Shown piece by piece: positions 10,230-20,602 of a DNA stretch of 27,256 nucleotides. The notes beneath the pieces were generated by a model. The model had not been told where the DNA came from, made no database searches, and was given only the letters and a program-made list of their open reading frames with translations. A program made the position numbers and the translations under genes. Each line of letters opens with the position of its first letter. The stretch's first letter is position 1. This DNA is from Pholiota molesta (lineage: Eukaryota; Basidiomycota; Agaricomycetes; Agaricales; Strophariaceae), in the NCBI GenBank assembly GCA_014925825.1, contig JACGCK010000412.1:1-27256 (forward strand). Direction: 5' to 3'.

Positions 10230-10247
10230 AGTGTGGTTTACCGCACT
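10230..10247 (+). repeat. GGTTTACC-core palindrome, copy 9
   Basis: AGTGTGGTTTACCGCACT, 8-bp arms with one mismatched pair. It lies 60 bp from copy 8 inside a short direct repeat (TACTGGT...TAACAG). Confidence 0.65.
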
Positions 10248-10554
10248 AACAGACATTTGTCAGGCCTCTTGAACTTCGTCAGGCCTCTTAAACTTTCGTT
10301 GAACTTTTGCTCCTATTCCTGGCAATCCGCTTGGTGGAATTTCACTAGATCTTATAGCGGGTGTACAGGCTTCCGTTTCATCTTCCTCCGTAAGTAGTTG
10401 TATTTTCTTTGGTTTATCATATACTCACCGATGTTCCTTAGTTTGTGAATATCATCTTTTCATATTGTGCCTTTGTCGTTTTGGATCGTGCCCTCTTCCT
10501 AGGTAAATACTCAATGTCCCCTCCGACCAAATGATATACTTATTCCTTTCAGCC

Positions 10555-13438
10555 ATGCCAACTTCTCGAACAGCAAATGTCGACTTCACCCAAGGCCGTG
10601 CATTTCTCATGAAGGTGTGCTTTACTATTCGCCGAACTCCAAACGATCGATCATCGTACGCGAGTCCCCCTCGGATCCCTTCGTCACCAAAAAGAAGGTG
10701 TTGCTGAACGTTGATATGTTCACGCAGCCTTGCTGGTGGACGCTTCTTGGGGTTGGATGAGCTTCATCCTTTGGCTCCTTCCTTTACGTCTACGCCCTTC
10801 GAACCATTTTGCTGGATGCCCCGCATTGAAGAAACATGGCTATGGGTCAAGGGATCGATGGCACTGAAACTCGGGAAACTCGCTTCAAAATGGCAGATGT
10901 GGATATTCAGAAATGGAAAGCCCGAGAGCAGCAAGTTGTAGAAGCGGCAAATAAAATTCGTTTAATTCATGGAATAACCCATGGGATATCGGCCAATTTC
11001 CCTCCAACCCCTTCCGATTTCCACTACGACTGCCCTCACAGAAGCTTTGGTGTTGCCCGACGAATGATAACCTTGGCTAGGACTGGTTCGCTATCTGGAT
11101 GGGCGTACTGGGCTTCTTAATCGCGCAAGCTTCGAAGTTACCAATGAAGAATTGTCCGAAACCGCCTGCTGGATTTCCGGTTGAACTACCTCCGTGGTAT
11201 TGGCTTCTAAATACGACTATGGGCTATAGTCCTTCCTGGCTCGATGGCCTGCTCTCATCCAGTGTTGTCGACCCCGAATGTGCTCGTACTGGCGTGATAT
11301 ATCGGTTATCAGACAGAGACCGCGACCGCCCTCTTCCCATCTTTTTCCTCGATCATAACGTCCCCATCTGGTTCCCTTGGACGTCTGTCGAAGAATACGC
11401 AGTCAAACACAACCCGAGTCTCCTTCCGTTCGCCCCTCCCTCATTCCTGCTCCAAAAAGCCCTGACGTTAATCTTCCGCACGCCCAATCTCTCCTTGCCT
11501 GAGTTGATCGCAAAGTATTTCTGCAAGCCCAGCGATACCGCCTTTGCATCCGCCCTCGATGTTTTATCCTGTAGAGAAGCCGCGTCATTGGTTCGCAAAT
11601 TTGTGACTGAGCACTTCAGGACTTCGGAACAACGAGCCCCAGTTACTAAGGCACAAATTGACGACCTTATCTCAACAACGATCAAGGAGAGGCAATATGC
11701 CGCGGAGGTGCAATCTCGCTTCCTCAGCAAAGTATGCTCGAAGGGATAGATGCTGACGAGGTGGGCATTGTTCGTACACACCCAAACGACTTTATCTCGG
11801 CAAGAGAACGACGCCAGCGGGAGGTAATCGAATCACAGCAAGATGTACAGCGCCGTCGATCGCGAGAGCAAAAACCTCCAACGAAAAACACGACCATGTA
11901 CGAGTGGATTAAGCATGCTCTACCTGGAGGCCAGGATGTCTTCGTCAGAGTGCGCGTTAGTAAGGCGAACCAATCTAGCACTTACTCGATGTACGGCAAG
12001 CGCGACCGGATCTACAATGCCATGTCTAACGAATGGGACTTCTCCGAGGAGTTCAGTCGCCCTATCTCAATTCCTGGCTCTCGCGATGATGCTCACCGAA
12101 GCGACGACGAAAACGACCGCGACGGCGACGACGACGATTACTTTTACAACAACGATGACTACGACGTATCGTATCACTTATATGTCAGCACACAGAAGAT
12201 CCCTAGATAAGTCATGAGTATTCTCCCTCGAGAATTCCGTGGTCGTGCGATGTGCTGGAGACGATGGCTCGGTTTTATGGCTATGTCCCTGTTTTGAAAG
12301 CCTGCGACATGCAGCGTCCCAGTGCGGCAAATTGGCAAGAGTTGCTAAAAGCTGTGGGCTTCATCAGCAACCTGCCCGCCCTCGCCATCGACGAGGATAA
12401 CCAATCCTCGATGTGGCATTTCTTCTCTTCCATGATCGCCAACAGGCGTCCGTCATTTGACTTCTATGACCTCGAGGAAGAAAACCGTGCAGCATTGAAG
12501 TTCATTGTGGATTTCAAGGAGATCCAGCGTCCTACCCAAGATCTGTTCATCTTTTCAACCCCTCCTTCGGCCGCATGTGACTGGGTCTTAGGTGTTGATA
12601 ATCCTTCAGCTGCGTTATATGTCATTCGCTATATTCTTGCGCATCGTACCATATCGACTTCAGCCTCTGGATCAACTACAACGCCATTGACTATTGTCGG
12701 TGTTGCGGCTCATCTTCTTGAACGAGGCATTCACTTTCGCACCCTTTTACCTCTCCCTTGCAGTTCACGAAGCTCTACGATCAGCAAGGCCTACACACCA
12801 TCAATATTCCGAGACCTCGCACATCCATTTGACGTCAGCGATTTTGAAGAAGCCATGCTGCAGTGCAAATCATTGTTATCCTCACCGCGTGGACGAGCTG
12901 CGATTCTAATGGGTGGGATAGTTGGGCGTATAGCAAAGGAGTATATCAGTGTCGATGCAGTGCTCCATGGCCCATCTATAGAAATTACCACCCATCGTGT
13001 CGGTTATTTTGGCCCTAGTGCTGGTGGCGACAGACGATACTGTGATGATGAACTTACTGAACATGAGATTGCTGTTATATGCGGTACATACACAATGTAC
13101 ACGGGTAGGTCTTCTACTTCTCAAAATTCATCTACGTATTCACTCTGTTCCGTTCAGGTACTGTCGTTGGTCAAACGACTATCAGATCATGGCTTCCACC
13201 TCCTTCTGCTTGGTGCAAGAATGGTGCTGGGTTTCGGTGGCTTGAATGGACAGAGTGCTCTGAGGCCTTCTTTGTACAGCTCCTTCAAGACATTCAAGCT
13301 GGTAAGGCTCGACCACTCTCCGTTGCTGATTGGCATTCAAGGTTGCGAGGACTCAAATCTACTCGTGAACTTCTCAATTTTTCGAATGAGCAAGCTCGTC
13401 GGTTCATGGATGAGCAGCTGCCTGTACATGTCTCGTAA
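10555..13438 (+). CDS. large Agaricomycete orphan protein, multiply frame-broken
   Basis: The likely start is MPTSRTANVDFTQGRAF at 10555; the stop is TAA at 13436-13438. Blocks in order: LGKLASKWQMW and KWKAREQQVVEA (basic, helical); MGVLGFLIAQAS and NVPIWFPWTSVEEYA; a basic coiled stretch RERRQREVIESQQDVQRRR; PPTKNTTMYEW and YNAMSNEWDFSEEF; an acidic D/N run; then RFYGYVPVL, WVLGVDNPSAALYVIRYIL, RGRAAILMGGIVGRIA and DDELTEHEIAVICG. After a 53-nt intron (13105-13157) come TTIRSWLPPPSAWCKNG and FRWLEWTECSEAFF. This block order matches an abundant Agaricomycete family of unknown function (recollection). The part from about 12210 to the stop is continuous. Upstream the frame must shift near 10640, 10700-10760, 10910, 11080, 11727 and 12205, most often as if one base were missing. 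Probably a pseudogene unless reads show otherwise. Confidence 0.6.
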
Positions 13439-13455
13439 ATTATGTCTCGTAAATT
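13428..13455 (+). repeat. 14-bp tandem duplication across a stop codon
   Basis: ATGTCTCGTAAATT occurs twice back to back (13428-13441 and 13442-13455). The stop codon TAA of the upstream gene is inside the first copy. Confidence 0.8.
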
Positions 13456-14064
13456 ACTTGCATCATATTATCATCTTTCTGCAAATACCTACATGTCACT
13501 TTCTTTTGTATATAGTACTGTTTTGGGAGAGGATGTAACATATACTACGTGCTATTATAGAATATAAAGATCACCTACTACTCCATAAAATTTCCCTTGG
13601 ATCTAAAATTAGAATTGTCAGGTACACTGGAAGGGACACTGACGAGCGCCCGACATGGCGCGATATATCTTTTAGACTATAAAATCCCAAATTTTGATAC
13701 CATTTTGCACAATGTTGAATGTATTCAAAATGTATTCAAATGCCAAAAAATTTTCAACTTCTAAATTAATTGTTCTCAACGGATTTTTCAACACTCAAAA
13801 ATGCTAAATTCTTCACTGTACAAAAGCGGAACAGAACTTCAAGATTTGGATACATTTTGAGACAGGAAAAATCGTCGAAAATGGTGAAAATTTGCAATAA
13901 TTGAAATTCGAACCGAATTTAAGGTTCTGTTTTGATTCTTATTGTCTTTTTACAACCAATAATTGTTTCAAAATGCTAAATTTAGTACATTGTTAATTTT
14001 AACTAAATATATATCCGTTTTTCATGCGTTTTTCATCCTTGACAATTGTTGGGTCCCAGCAGTG
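13456..14064. other. AT-rich intergenic sequence
   Basis: No coding exon seen. The sequence is AT-rich with short direct repeats such as AATGTATTCAAA twice near 13720. It may be degraded transposon sequence, but no termini are recognisable. Confidence 0.45.
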
Positions 14065-14893
14065 AGCGTACATGTTGACAGAAATGTGTAATGGAAGATA
14101 GAACCAGAAAATGAGTTGATTCTGAGGATATTAACATCGAAAGCTTGCCTTTTTATATGTTTTCTTCCTCTATGTATATAGATATCAATTTGACATGCAC
14201 AACTCCGTTTTGAACGGGTGAAAGACTTGTCAGAGTATATCATACGGTAGAATAGACAATACATTATGCTTTCATGCCCCTTTTTCTTCGTTCTCTTTCT
14301 GTATTTTTTCTCGTCTGTCCAGACGCCCATTGCCATTACCTTTTTCGAGGCTCCCTCTTCGGCGAGTGATATGCGATGACCAGATACGCTAACAGTGTCT
14401 TCATAAAAAAAAAACCATTGGACCCCGTGATACTGCTCAGAACACACGAAAATACTTTGACAACCCTCAAATCCGAATTCCAAATTACACATCAGAACAC
14501 AGCTACGATATAACACCATATGAATACAACTGTCCATCAAAGGTTTATTCGAGACATCCAGTTATAATTACACCACTACAGGACGCCCAGAGGACGCCGA
14601 ATTCAAAGTGCGGCCGCCGCGGCCGGAGACAGATTCAGAGCGTCGACATGCTAAAATTAACCATTGTGGGCGCAGAAGGATACAGGAGTCAAACCCTGGA
14701 TGATCAACTGCCTGCCATAGCACATATGAAAATCCATGTGGAACGTGGCGTCGGAGAACGCTATTCTGCACCCCGTCTCGACCGCACCAGCGCTGGACCC
14801 AGGCTGGATTACGGTGTGTCCAAGTCCGGTAAGGCTGGCGGGAATACGCGTCTCCGACTTCGTTCTTGGCAATTTTCATCCGCCGACAAGACA
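14065..14893. repeat. duplicate of the secreted-protein gene promoter block
   Basis: This block aligns in the same orientation with 25875-26632. Shared stretches include AAGCTTGC, GTTTTGAACGGGTGAAAGAC, ACATTATGCTTTCATGCCCC and GGCCGCCGCGGCCGGAGAC. At its left end, on the minus strand, it retains the ATG (14073-14071) and the codons for Met-Tyr-Ala of the gene at 25883; then the match stops abruptly. The TATA-like CATATAAAAAG is kept. It also has an insertion of about 60 bp near 14300-14395. The long open frame on the minus strand here is a by-product, not a gene. Confidence 0.8.
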
Positions 14894-15136
14894 GTAGTGA
14901 CGAGCATCCAAACGATGCACACCAACGTAAACACAATTTCGTAAATAATACATCGCCCACTGCCCTCCCCATAAACCCGTATCGCATAAACGAGACTCAA
15001 ATACACCAAATAAAAGAGTCAACGAGCCAGGCCCACGTCAGAGTCAAGGGTTCAACGTTACTTTGGGAAAATGTGGCTATGCTAATTGACGCCCACAATC
15101 AACCCACATTCGTCGACGTGTAACATTTGACAATTG

Positions 15137-15743
15137 CTTTCAACCACCATCCTATGCGAATTATCCCAGAGATTCTCAGTGGTCGACACCTCGACCAACG
15201 GAGCGATGCCATTATTGAGATCGAAGCATTCATGTAGCAGCCCAATAAGCGGAGTTCCCTCCGACGTTCTGCGGGAAATATTCATCCATTGTCTTCCACG
15301 ACATCGTCTTGAGATTCGACAGCCAAACACGACAATCGCACCCATGCTCCTCTGCCAGATTTGCTCATCTTGGGAGGACGGTCGCGCTCACATCCCCTAC
15401 TTTGTGGTCGCATCTATCATATCACGTCCATTTACACCATGATATGGTATTCAAAGGGTGGTCGGAACCGTCAAATATTCGAGTTCTCAAGAAAGAAATC
15501 GACTTTATTCACTGGTGGAAGGCGAAGCAGGGTTTAATGGCCCCATTTTTATTCATTGATGTCATTTACACATGTACATCAGAGCCATCCGATTCGTGTC
15601 CCTTTCCAGGAGATGGATTGACTGCACTTCTCGAATATATAATGACGGCGCAGTATCTCCGAATCGAAAATCTCTGGGAGCTACTTGTAGGTAAAATCAG
15701 CGGCGATAGTCAGTTACATTTCCAAACCTACGCACTATCGTGA
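15137..15743 (+). pseudogene. F-box protein remnant, 5' part only
   Basis: The sequence encodes SPISGVPSDVLREIFIHCLP followed by LLCQICSSW and then RTVALTSPTLWSHL, the typical F-box layout of Agaricomycetes (sP+..lP.evL.eIF..cLP...VC..WR.val.tP.LW..l). F-box proteins act as substrate adaptors of SCF ubiquitin ligases. No ATG sits at a natural start. The frame shifts by one base between CSSW and RTVAL, as if one G were added in TGGGAGG at 15371-15377. Frame two ends at 15743, far short of the usual length of about 400-600 residues, and no downstream leucine-rich part is seen. I therefore call it a truncated pseudogene. Confidence 0.72.
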
Positions 15744-16724
15744 TATCCAAACCCGATTTTTACCTCGGTAGGTAATTATGTAGAAAGTACAAGCGAGGTA
15801 CCAAGGTATGCGAGCGACCGGTCGGCGAAGATAGACAATGGACGAACAAATTGTGATGGGGGCATATATAACGGCGTCACGAGTTGCAGTAAGGAGACCA
15901 GAAGGACGAAGTTGGAGGTGGAACAGCCACGAAGCTAACCGTGCTCATCCTTCATTTCTGGCTATATTCCCGTAATCACGCCACCCTGGACGGCGCGCGT
16001 CGTCAGAATATGAGATAGATGCGTGAACGACGCGAACACACACCACGTTCATCACTGTCCATCTCGAGAACCGCCCCGATAAAACCCGATCGACGACTTA
16101 GCACGGAAAGCTACAACGCGGCACTGGGAGTCCAGCAAGGCAAGACGCGCGAGCGCCCGCATGCTCGTAGCGCCGGTCCATCCGCGGCAGCTTCTCCGCC
16201 AGGCAAATAAAGCTCGCTGGGCCGGCTGCGCTTATGACGAGAATGAGGTGCGGAGGACATTTGTGTCGCAGGGTCTAGTGACGAAGCGATTGTTGGGCGA
16301 TATCGCGAGGCCGGTGGTTGGTAATACCATGTTGAAAGGACATAGTAATTCGGAAAGAATGTCAAGTCATCAGAGGTAACAATACCTTCGAAGCCGAGTT
16401 GTGGGTGATTTAAAAATCGGGAAAGATTGGAGGAACAGAGTCATTCGTTCGACTTGAATGGTGCTCGACGAAACTAGCAAGAAAGGTTGAGTAAGGGATG
16501 TTAGGGAGCTTCGCAGAAGAAGGATAGAGAGTCCGCGGAGAAAGGAGGACATGATTATATCGGATTCATGAATGAATATATGAAATCATGAACGAAATAC
16601 CGAGAATGTCAGATTCCAGACTAGAAACACAAATACCGACACCAACAAACATGCTGCCGTTAAATTAGCAGCTCGATAAAGTAGAAAGGAGGGGGGTGGA
16701 AGGAGAGCATGGGCAAAGAATCAA
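15744..16724. other. no-gene interval; holds a ~400-bp repeat copy
   Basis: No coding exon supported. A TATATAA-like site is near 15866. From about 15912 to 16374 the sequence is a copy of the repeat unit arrayed at 21231-22375. The remainder (16375-16700) has no recognisable content. Confidence 0.45.
15912..16374 (+). repeat. single dispersed copy of the ~400-bp repeat unit
   Basis: GTCAGAATATGAGATAGAT begins at 16002. GCACTGGGAGTCCAGCAAGG, GCCCGCATGCTCG and CGCTTATGACGAGA follow in the same order as in the array at 21231-22375. The leading 90 bp (GGTGGAACAGCCA...CACCCTGGAC) also match the flank of that array, so this is the first-block counterpart of the array. Confidence 0.8.
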
Positions 16725-17330
16725 GCGCAAACGAAGAAAAGACAAGTAGCAAGGAAGACCAGAACGGCAGCACCAGCCAAGAACAGCAAAATTGCGAACC
16801 ATCTGAATACTTCAATAACAATGAAACGGGCGGCCAAATCAAGGCTAAATGCGCAAGAAATAAGCTTAGCTTGAGCCAGATAACCATCGCGGATTCTACA
16901 TGGAATATCGCCACCCTCGACCTCGTTTTCGACCATACTCCTAAGTGCGCATCGTCCACGTCGCTCGCCATATGAGTAACCCAACCCATATGGAGGTTTC
17001 TCGTCCAACCTTCGACTCGTACAGACGCAGCGGGTATAGAAAGATATGTGGTGAAACGAGCGTCGAGGAGGGGGAAGTAGGATACAGAACCAAGATGGAA
17101 ACTGGTGCAATTGAGCGTCGCAGAAAATGAAGTAGCCCTGGAGGACAGCCATGCAGACAGAAAGATATGATAACCCTGCTTGCTTGCTCTGTAGGATGTA
17201 CAGCTGAGGTCGACAGACGCCTCAAGGAGATGAAGCGCCTGTCCCTTGGGATCGTGCGCATGCATTTGGTGGACTGGGAACGGGAATCGATGTAGATCGA
17301 TGGACGTCTGGCTACGTGGGTTCTCGTCAC
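16725..17330 (-). pseudogene. membrane-protein-like frame, duplicated (copy A)
   Basis: The family is not recognised. On the minus strand the frame reads DRRFISLRRL, then APVSILVLYP and RLYESKVGRETSIWVGLLIW. After a one-base offset it continues RRGRCALRSMVENEVEGGD and ends in a hydrophobic helix with FRWFAILLFLAGAAVLVFL. The counterpart at 22430-23046 keeps the same amino-acid blocks and runs through the junction without the offset, because copy A has one more base (CGCTCGCC against CGTTGCC on the plus strand near 16965). Conservation of protein blocks between diverged copies suggests a once-functional membrane protein. No start codon can be fixed. Confidence 0.4.
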
Positions 17331-17351
17331 TTGTCACTTGTCACTTGTCAC
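17327..17351 (+). repeat. TCACTTG microsatellite
   Basis: Three and a half units of TCACTTG. The duplicated block near 23040 has only about one and a half units, so the tract has expanded since the duplication. Confidence 0.8.
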
Positions 17352-17659
17352 AGTCGGTCCGTCGGCTCCGATCACCTAGAACAGATCTCCTTGAACCTTT
17401 ACTGAATCCTCCATCACGAGCTCGAAGACATCGTCAATGCAGGTCCTAGCACGTAGACCGCACCTACAGAGTGCGCGCACATATTGAAGATATCCGTGCT
17501 TCCCGCCATAGAACCGGTATATGCGCACTTGCGCAATTAATACGCTGCATCGATGTACGGCGTCGTCTCAATTCTTTCACCGTTGTGAGGGGTGAAGGGC
17601 ACCCGCTCCTTAGCTGGCATACGACCCAATATATTGGCCAGCAATGAATATATACCAAT

Positions 17660-18285
17660 AGGGACGACATGCCAATAACTGTATCCGAAAGGTGCCGACC
17701 ACAACACACAAATCCCAAGCCCCTCAGTGCCCTCACTCCACCTCCTCAACATAAGCGCCCTAAGCGCCCGCTCCAACACCCGCCCTGACCCGCCCCCGGG
17801 ATCCAGCCCCATCGACCTCATGCTCCGCACCTCGTCCATCTCCTGATACACCCTCCTAATCCACACGGCACGACCCGTGCACACGCGGCGTGGATCGCGA
17901 GGTACTTGGGGGACGGGAGCGGCGGACGCACGGGTTCCGGCGTGCAGAGCGTGATCGTGGCGTCGTAGGGTAGTCGCGGAAGTCGTAGGCGCGTGGATTC
18001 GCGAATCTATCTGTTTATGGCGGGCGGGGTCGGGGTCGGACAGAGTAGCAGGGGTGGTATTTGGGGAGGGAGGGCTGTGCTAGTGGGCGAAGGAGGCGAG
18101 GAGGTGCGGTTTCGGCGAACCAGGAGGCGAACGCGTCGAAGCCGACGCGGAAGGCGCTGGAAGTCGTATACGAGCGTCATCGCATTCTCCAGGTGGTGGA
18201 TGTTGGACTTGGGCTTGACTTGAGGCAGGGCGCGCGTTACGTCTTCGTGCACACGTCTTCATGGCACAGGCGTGCCACTAAGCTC
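17660..18285 (-). pseudogene. HNH-nuclease-family remnant, inverted copy
   Basis: Minus-strand sequence encodes VKPKSNIHHLENAMTLVYDF, then in another frame RVGFDAFASWFAET, LPSPKYLAIHAACA and VYQEMDEVRSM...GRVLERALRAL. I recall this order (LENA.TL..D.h..Fd.f.fWF, then PSP.yLA.HAAcA, then a helical tail) from the C-terminal part of Agaricomycete proteins annotated as HNH nuclease-like. The HNH catalytic motif itself is absent here. At least two frame breaks are needed. It is an inverted relative of 23785-24385; similarity runs to both ends. Confidence 0.55.
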
Positions 18286-18405
18286 CAAGCGAGGTTGAGA
18301 GTGGTTGAGATGCGCGTTCAAATGTAACAATCCACAATTAACAAATACATCATATTCTACGCTAAGCGTCAATTATGTTATGCATTCCTACTTTCCAGAA
18401 CATGC

Positions 18406-18938
18406 TCAGCATTTAATAAATTCATTTACGCCAGCCGCTCCCTCATGAGTTATGCACCCACAGAAGTGGCTGTAAAATGGTTATAAATTAATTTATTAGA
18501 TTTGGAACAACTTGAAGGCATGGGCACTTACTTTCCACTATAGACTGCACGATCTACCCTGTTGAGCCTCCACCTTATCATTGGCCTGGGGCAACGGGGC
18601 AAGTGAAGTTGTTCAAGATTGAGAAACGCATGAGGCCATCTGCAAAAATAATCTAATTTCTGATCCAATGTTCATTATTGACAGGACTGACTCATCGTGC
18701 GATGCCCTTGCGTAGACATCAGAATAGTGCCGTCCATCTGAAAGTAACTCATTAGTTCGCGATTTTAAGTCGTCAATTAGAACAACTCACGGCAAGTACA
18801 CGAATCGATGGGGCGGGCGACTGGAAGTGGGACGATATGTACGCCGCTTCTACGGTCTAGGTTCGGGACATCCAAAGGAGCCGCCGATACCAGAAGCAGT
18901 GGGAACGCGAGAAGGCAGGTGATAAAGACGTTTTTCAT
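18406..18938 (-). CDS. small cysteine-rich secreted protein with Kex2-like site, four exons
   Basis: Exons 18938-18791, 18737-18692, 18639-18532 and 18469-18406 give a continuous frame of 121 residues. Introns are 53, 52 and 62 nt. The first and third have strong donors (GTGAGT, GTAAGT) and CTAAT branch sites; the second donor is weaker (GTCAGT). The N terminus MKNVFITCLLAFPLLLVSA is a clear signal peptide with likely cleavage before AP. A dibasic site follows in PNLDRRSGVHIV, suggesting a propeptide cut by a Kex2-type protease. The mature part has six cysteines (SCTC, PRCP, FCGC and a C-terminal KC) that could form disulfides. Function unknown: effector-like or structural peptides are possible. 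A TATA box at 19061-19070 supports transcription. Confidence 0.68.
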
Positions 18939-19060
18939 TATTGAAGATGTAGAGGATATGATTTTTGAATTGTCGAATGAGAACGAAGACTGCGAGTAAG
19001 TTCGTGTGGTTGAATGGGTTCCAGGGCGCCAGGCAAGGAATAAGCAACCAGATCCATCGT

Positions 19061-19070
19061 CTTTTATAGT
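19061..19070 (-). promoter_or_regulatory. TATA box of the secreted-protein gene at 18938
   Basis: ACTATAAAAG on the minus strand, about 125 bp upstream of the ATG; a pyrimidine-rich leader precedes the start codon. Confidence 0.5.
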
Positions 19071-19740
19071 TTTCGAGCGTTGATCAGGTGCTCTGAACGC
19101 GCAGATATGCACGGTATATCCGACAAAAGGTGTATTTGTTTGCATAAATGGCAATTCATAAGAATCCAAGTTTGCATTATGGAAAGTCACCCAGTAAATA
19201 ATCTGCTAACTGCTAACACCGAAGCTGAACAGTCATTATCTTGAATCTTTCGCAATACTGACAAATGGAGCCCATGTGATATTAATGCCTACTACGCGAC
19301 GATTAGTAACGCCTAGCCCAGTGCCCACAGCAGCGTCCGGATCCTGTCGACAAGTCTTTCTGGAACAGATTACGCGTATCTCGACCACGGGGCGCAGTCA
19401 ATCATTTTGGTATCAGGCTTGGGACCCACCAAGGACCCACAAAGCCTCATGAATCAGCTTCTCCTCGCCGAAATAGAAATTACGCGACGAATGATGGGTA
19501 AACCCCTTGTTCTTTCGCAGTGTATTTGCCGCCGATCACTGGGAAGCCAACGCCGATGTCAGATGCCAACTCCAGATCAAATGCTAATACTAATAGATTA
19601 CCAGCGCCGTGACTTCGTTATTCAGTACGTCCATTCCTTGTTCGCCATTCTTCCTACCATCATGTCGACCACCACTGCCCTGAGCCTCGTCTTCCGCGAA
19701 TACACAGGCAGAGAAAAGGCTCAGCACCTATCCACTCTCG
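19071..19740. other. interval without a supported gene
   Basis: Divergent spacer between the secreted-protein gene and the DUF3632-type gene. An open frame from 19407 on the plus strand runs into the DUF3632 gene in the wrong phase and shows no family motif. An alternative ATG at 19662 exists but leads out of frame with the recognisable domain. Confidence 0.4.
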
Positions 19741-20602
19741 ATGTCGAACGGAAGGTCTTTCTCCATCCTCGATGCATACCTCCAGCCCTCATCTGCGATA
19801 TCGGCGACGACGGCTGCAGAGGCAATTGCCACACTTTTCCCGCCTGGATCGGTGGACTATGACCCCCTATTGCACTCTGGGATCTTTTCATCGCGGTGGT
19901 AGAGCAAATCCCTTGGCAGCACCCATCTCAGGACAGACTCGTCGCATTGATAAAAACACTCCGCGACCTTCCCGATCCGACCACGATTACCATCGTCGAT
20001 TGGGGCAATGGCCCCACGAAGCTTTGGACTGATCTCCCAGTTCTTGGTCACGTTCTGACGGACAACATCGAAACACACGGTAAATGACGATCCCGTTTTC
20101 GTACATGCATTAGGATGTGTTAATCATCCTTCGTGGTTAAGGCATTATCATAAACGATGATTCAGATCACCAGAAGCAATCGCGAATCCGTGATATCAAC
20201 TTCCAGGCCTTCGCTGCACGGTTGACCACAGAGGGTGTTATCGATATCTCAAAGCTCGCTGTATTTCGCTTACGCGACGTTCTGGAGGAAGATCCGGACC
20301 ACTACATTGAGGGCTATAACGAAGTAGGCCCTCATCTGGACACTGGCATCCTCCCGGCGAACGTATGGATCACACTTGCCAGCAAACTTATTTTCGGCTT
20401 TTGCAAAGCAAACGGAGAGGGTGCTAGTCGGAATCACATGGGTGGCGGAAAACACTGGAAAGGAAGTGTAGGCTTTTCTGTCGAACGATGGGAGTTCTGG
20501 AAGCAGAGATTGGACGAAATAGCAATAAACGACGAGGCGAGTGAGGAGACGCGAGGTATTGCGAGAAAGATGAAGGAAACAATGATCGCGGCCGAAGCTT
20601 GA
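19741..20602 (+). CDS. DUF3632-family protein, one frame break
   Basis: Start MSNGRSFSILDAYLQPSSA at 19741. The N-terminal helix TTAAEAIATLFPPGSVDYDP is followed, one base out of frame, by ALWDLFIAVVEQIPWQHPSQ, then LVALIKTLRDLP. Next come an 86-nt intron (20080-20165), INFQAFAARLT, FRLRDVLEED, and the C-terminal signature FSVERWEFWKQRLDEI with EETRGIARKMKETM. This order is that of fungal DUF3632 proteins, of unknown function. The coding length (776 nt) is one base short of 259 codons. A sixth C in the CCCCC run near 19862-19866 would restore the frame, so this is either a young pseudogene or a sequence error. The 3' two-thirds are uninterrupted. Confidence 0.7.

Larger units (their letters stand above)
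9588..10554. other. intergenic spacer with palindrome cluster
   Basis: No coding exon supported. The interval holds five copies of the GGTTTACC palindrome family, listed separately. It also holds CGTGTCACATGACACG at about 10060-10075, a separate 16-bp palindrome, and a pyrimidine-rich leader ending at the next start codon. Confidence 0.6.

Noticed and set aside
14022..14540. 172-codon open frame on the minus strand
   Set aside because: It lies in the duplicated promoter block. The counterpart near 25995-26279 does not preserve the frame, and the frame crosses the leader and TATA region of a known gene layout.
16660..17337. 225-codon minus-strand frame
   Set aside because: It overlaps the membrane-type frame in another phase. 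The blocks conserved with the second copy are mainly in the other phases.
19407..19862. 151-codon plus-strand frame before the DUF3632 gene
   Set aside because: It overlaps the domain in the wrong phase, and the recognisable domain starts from the ATG at 19741.
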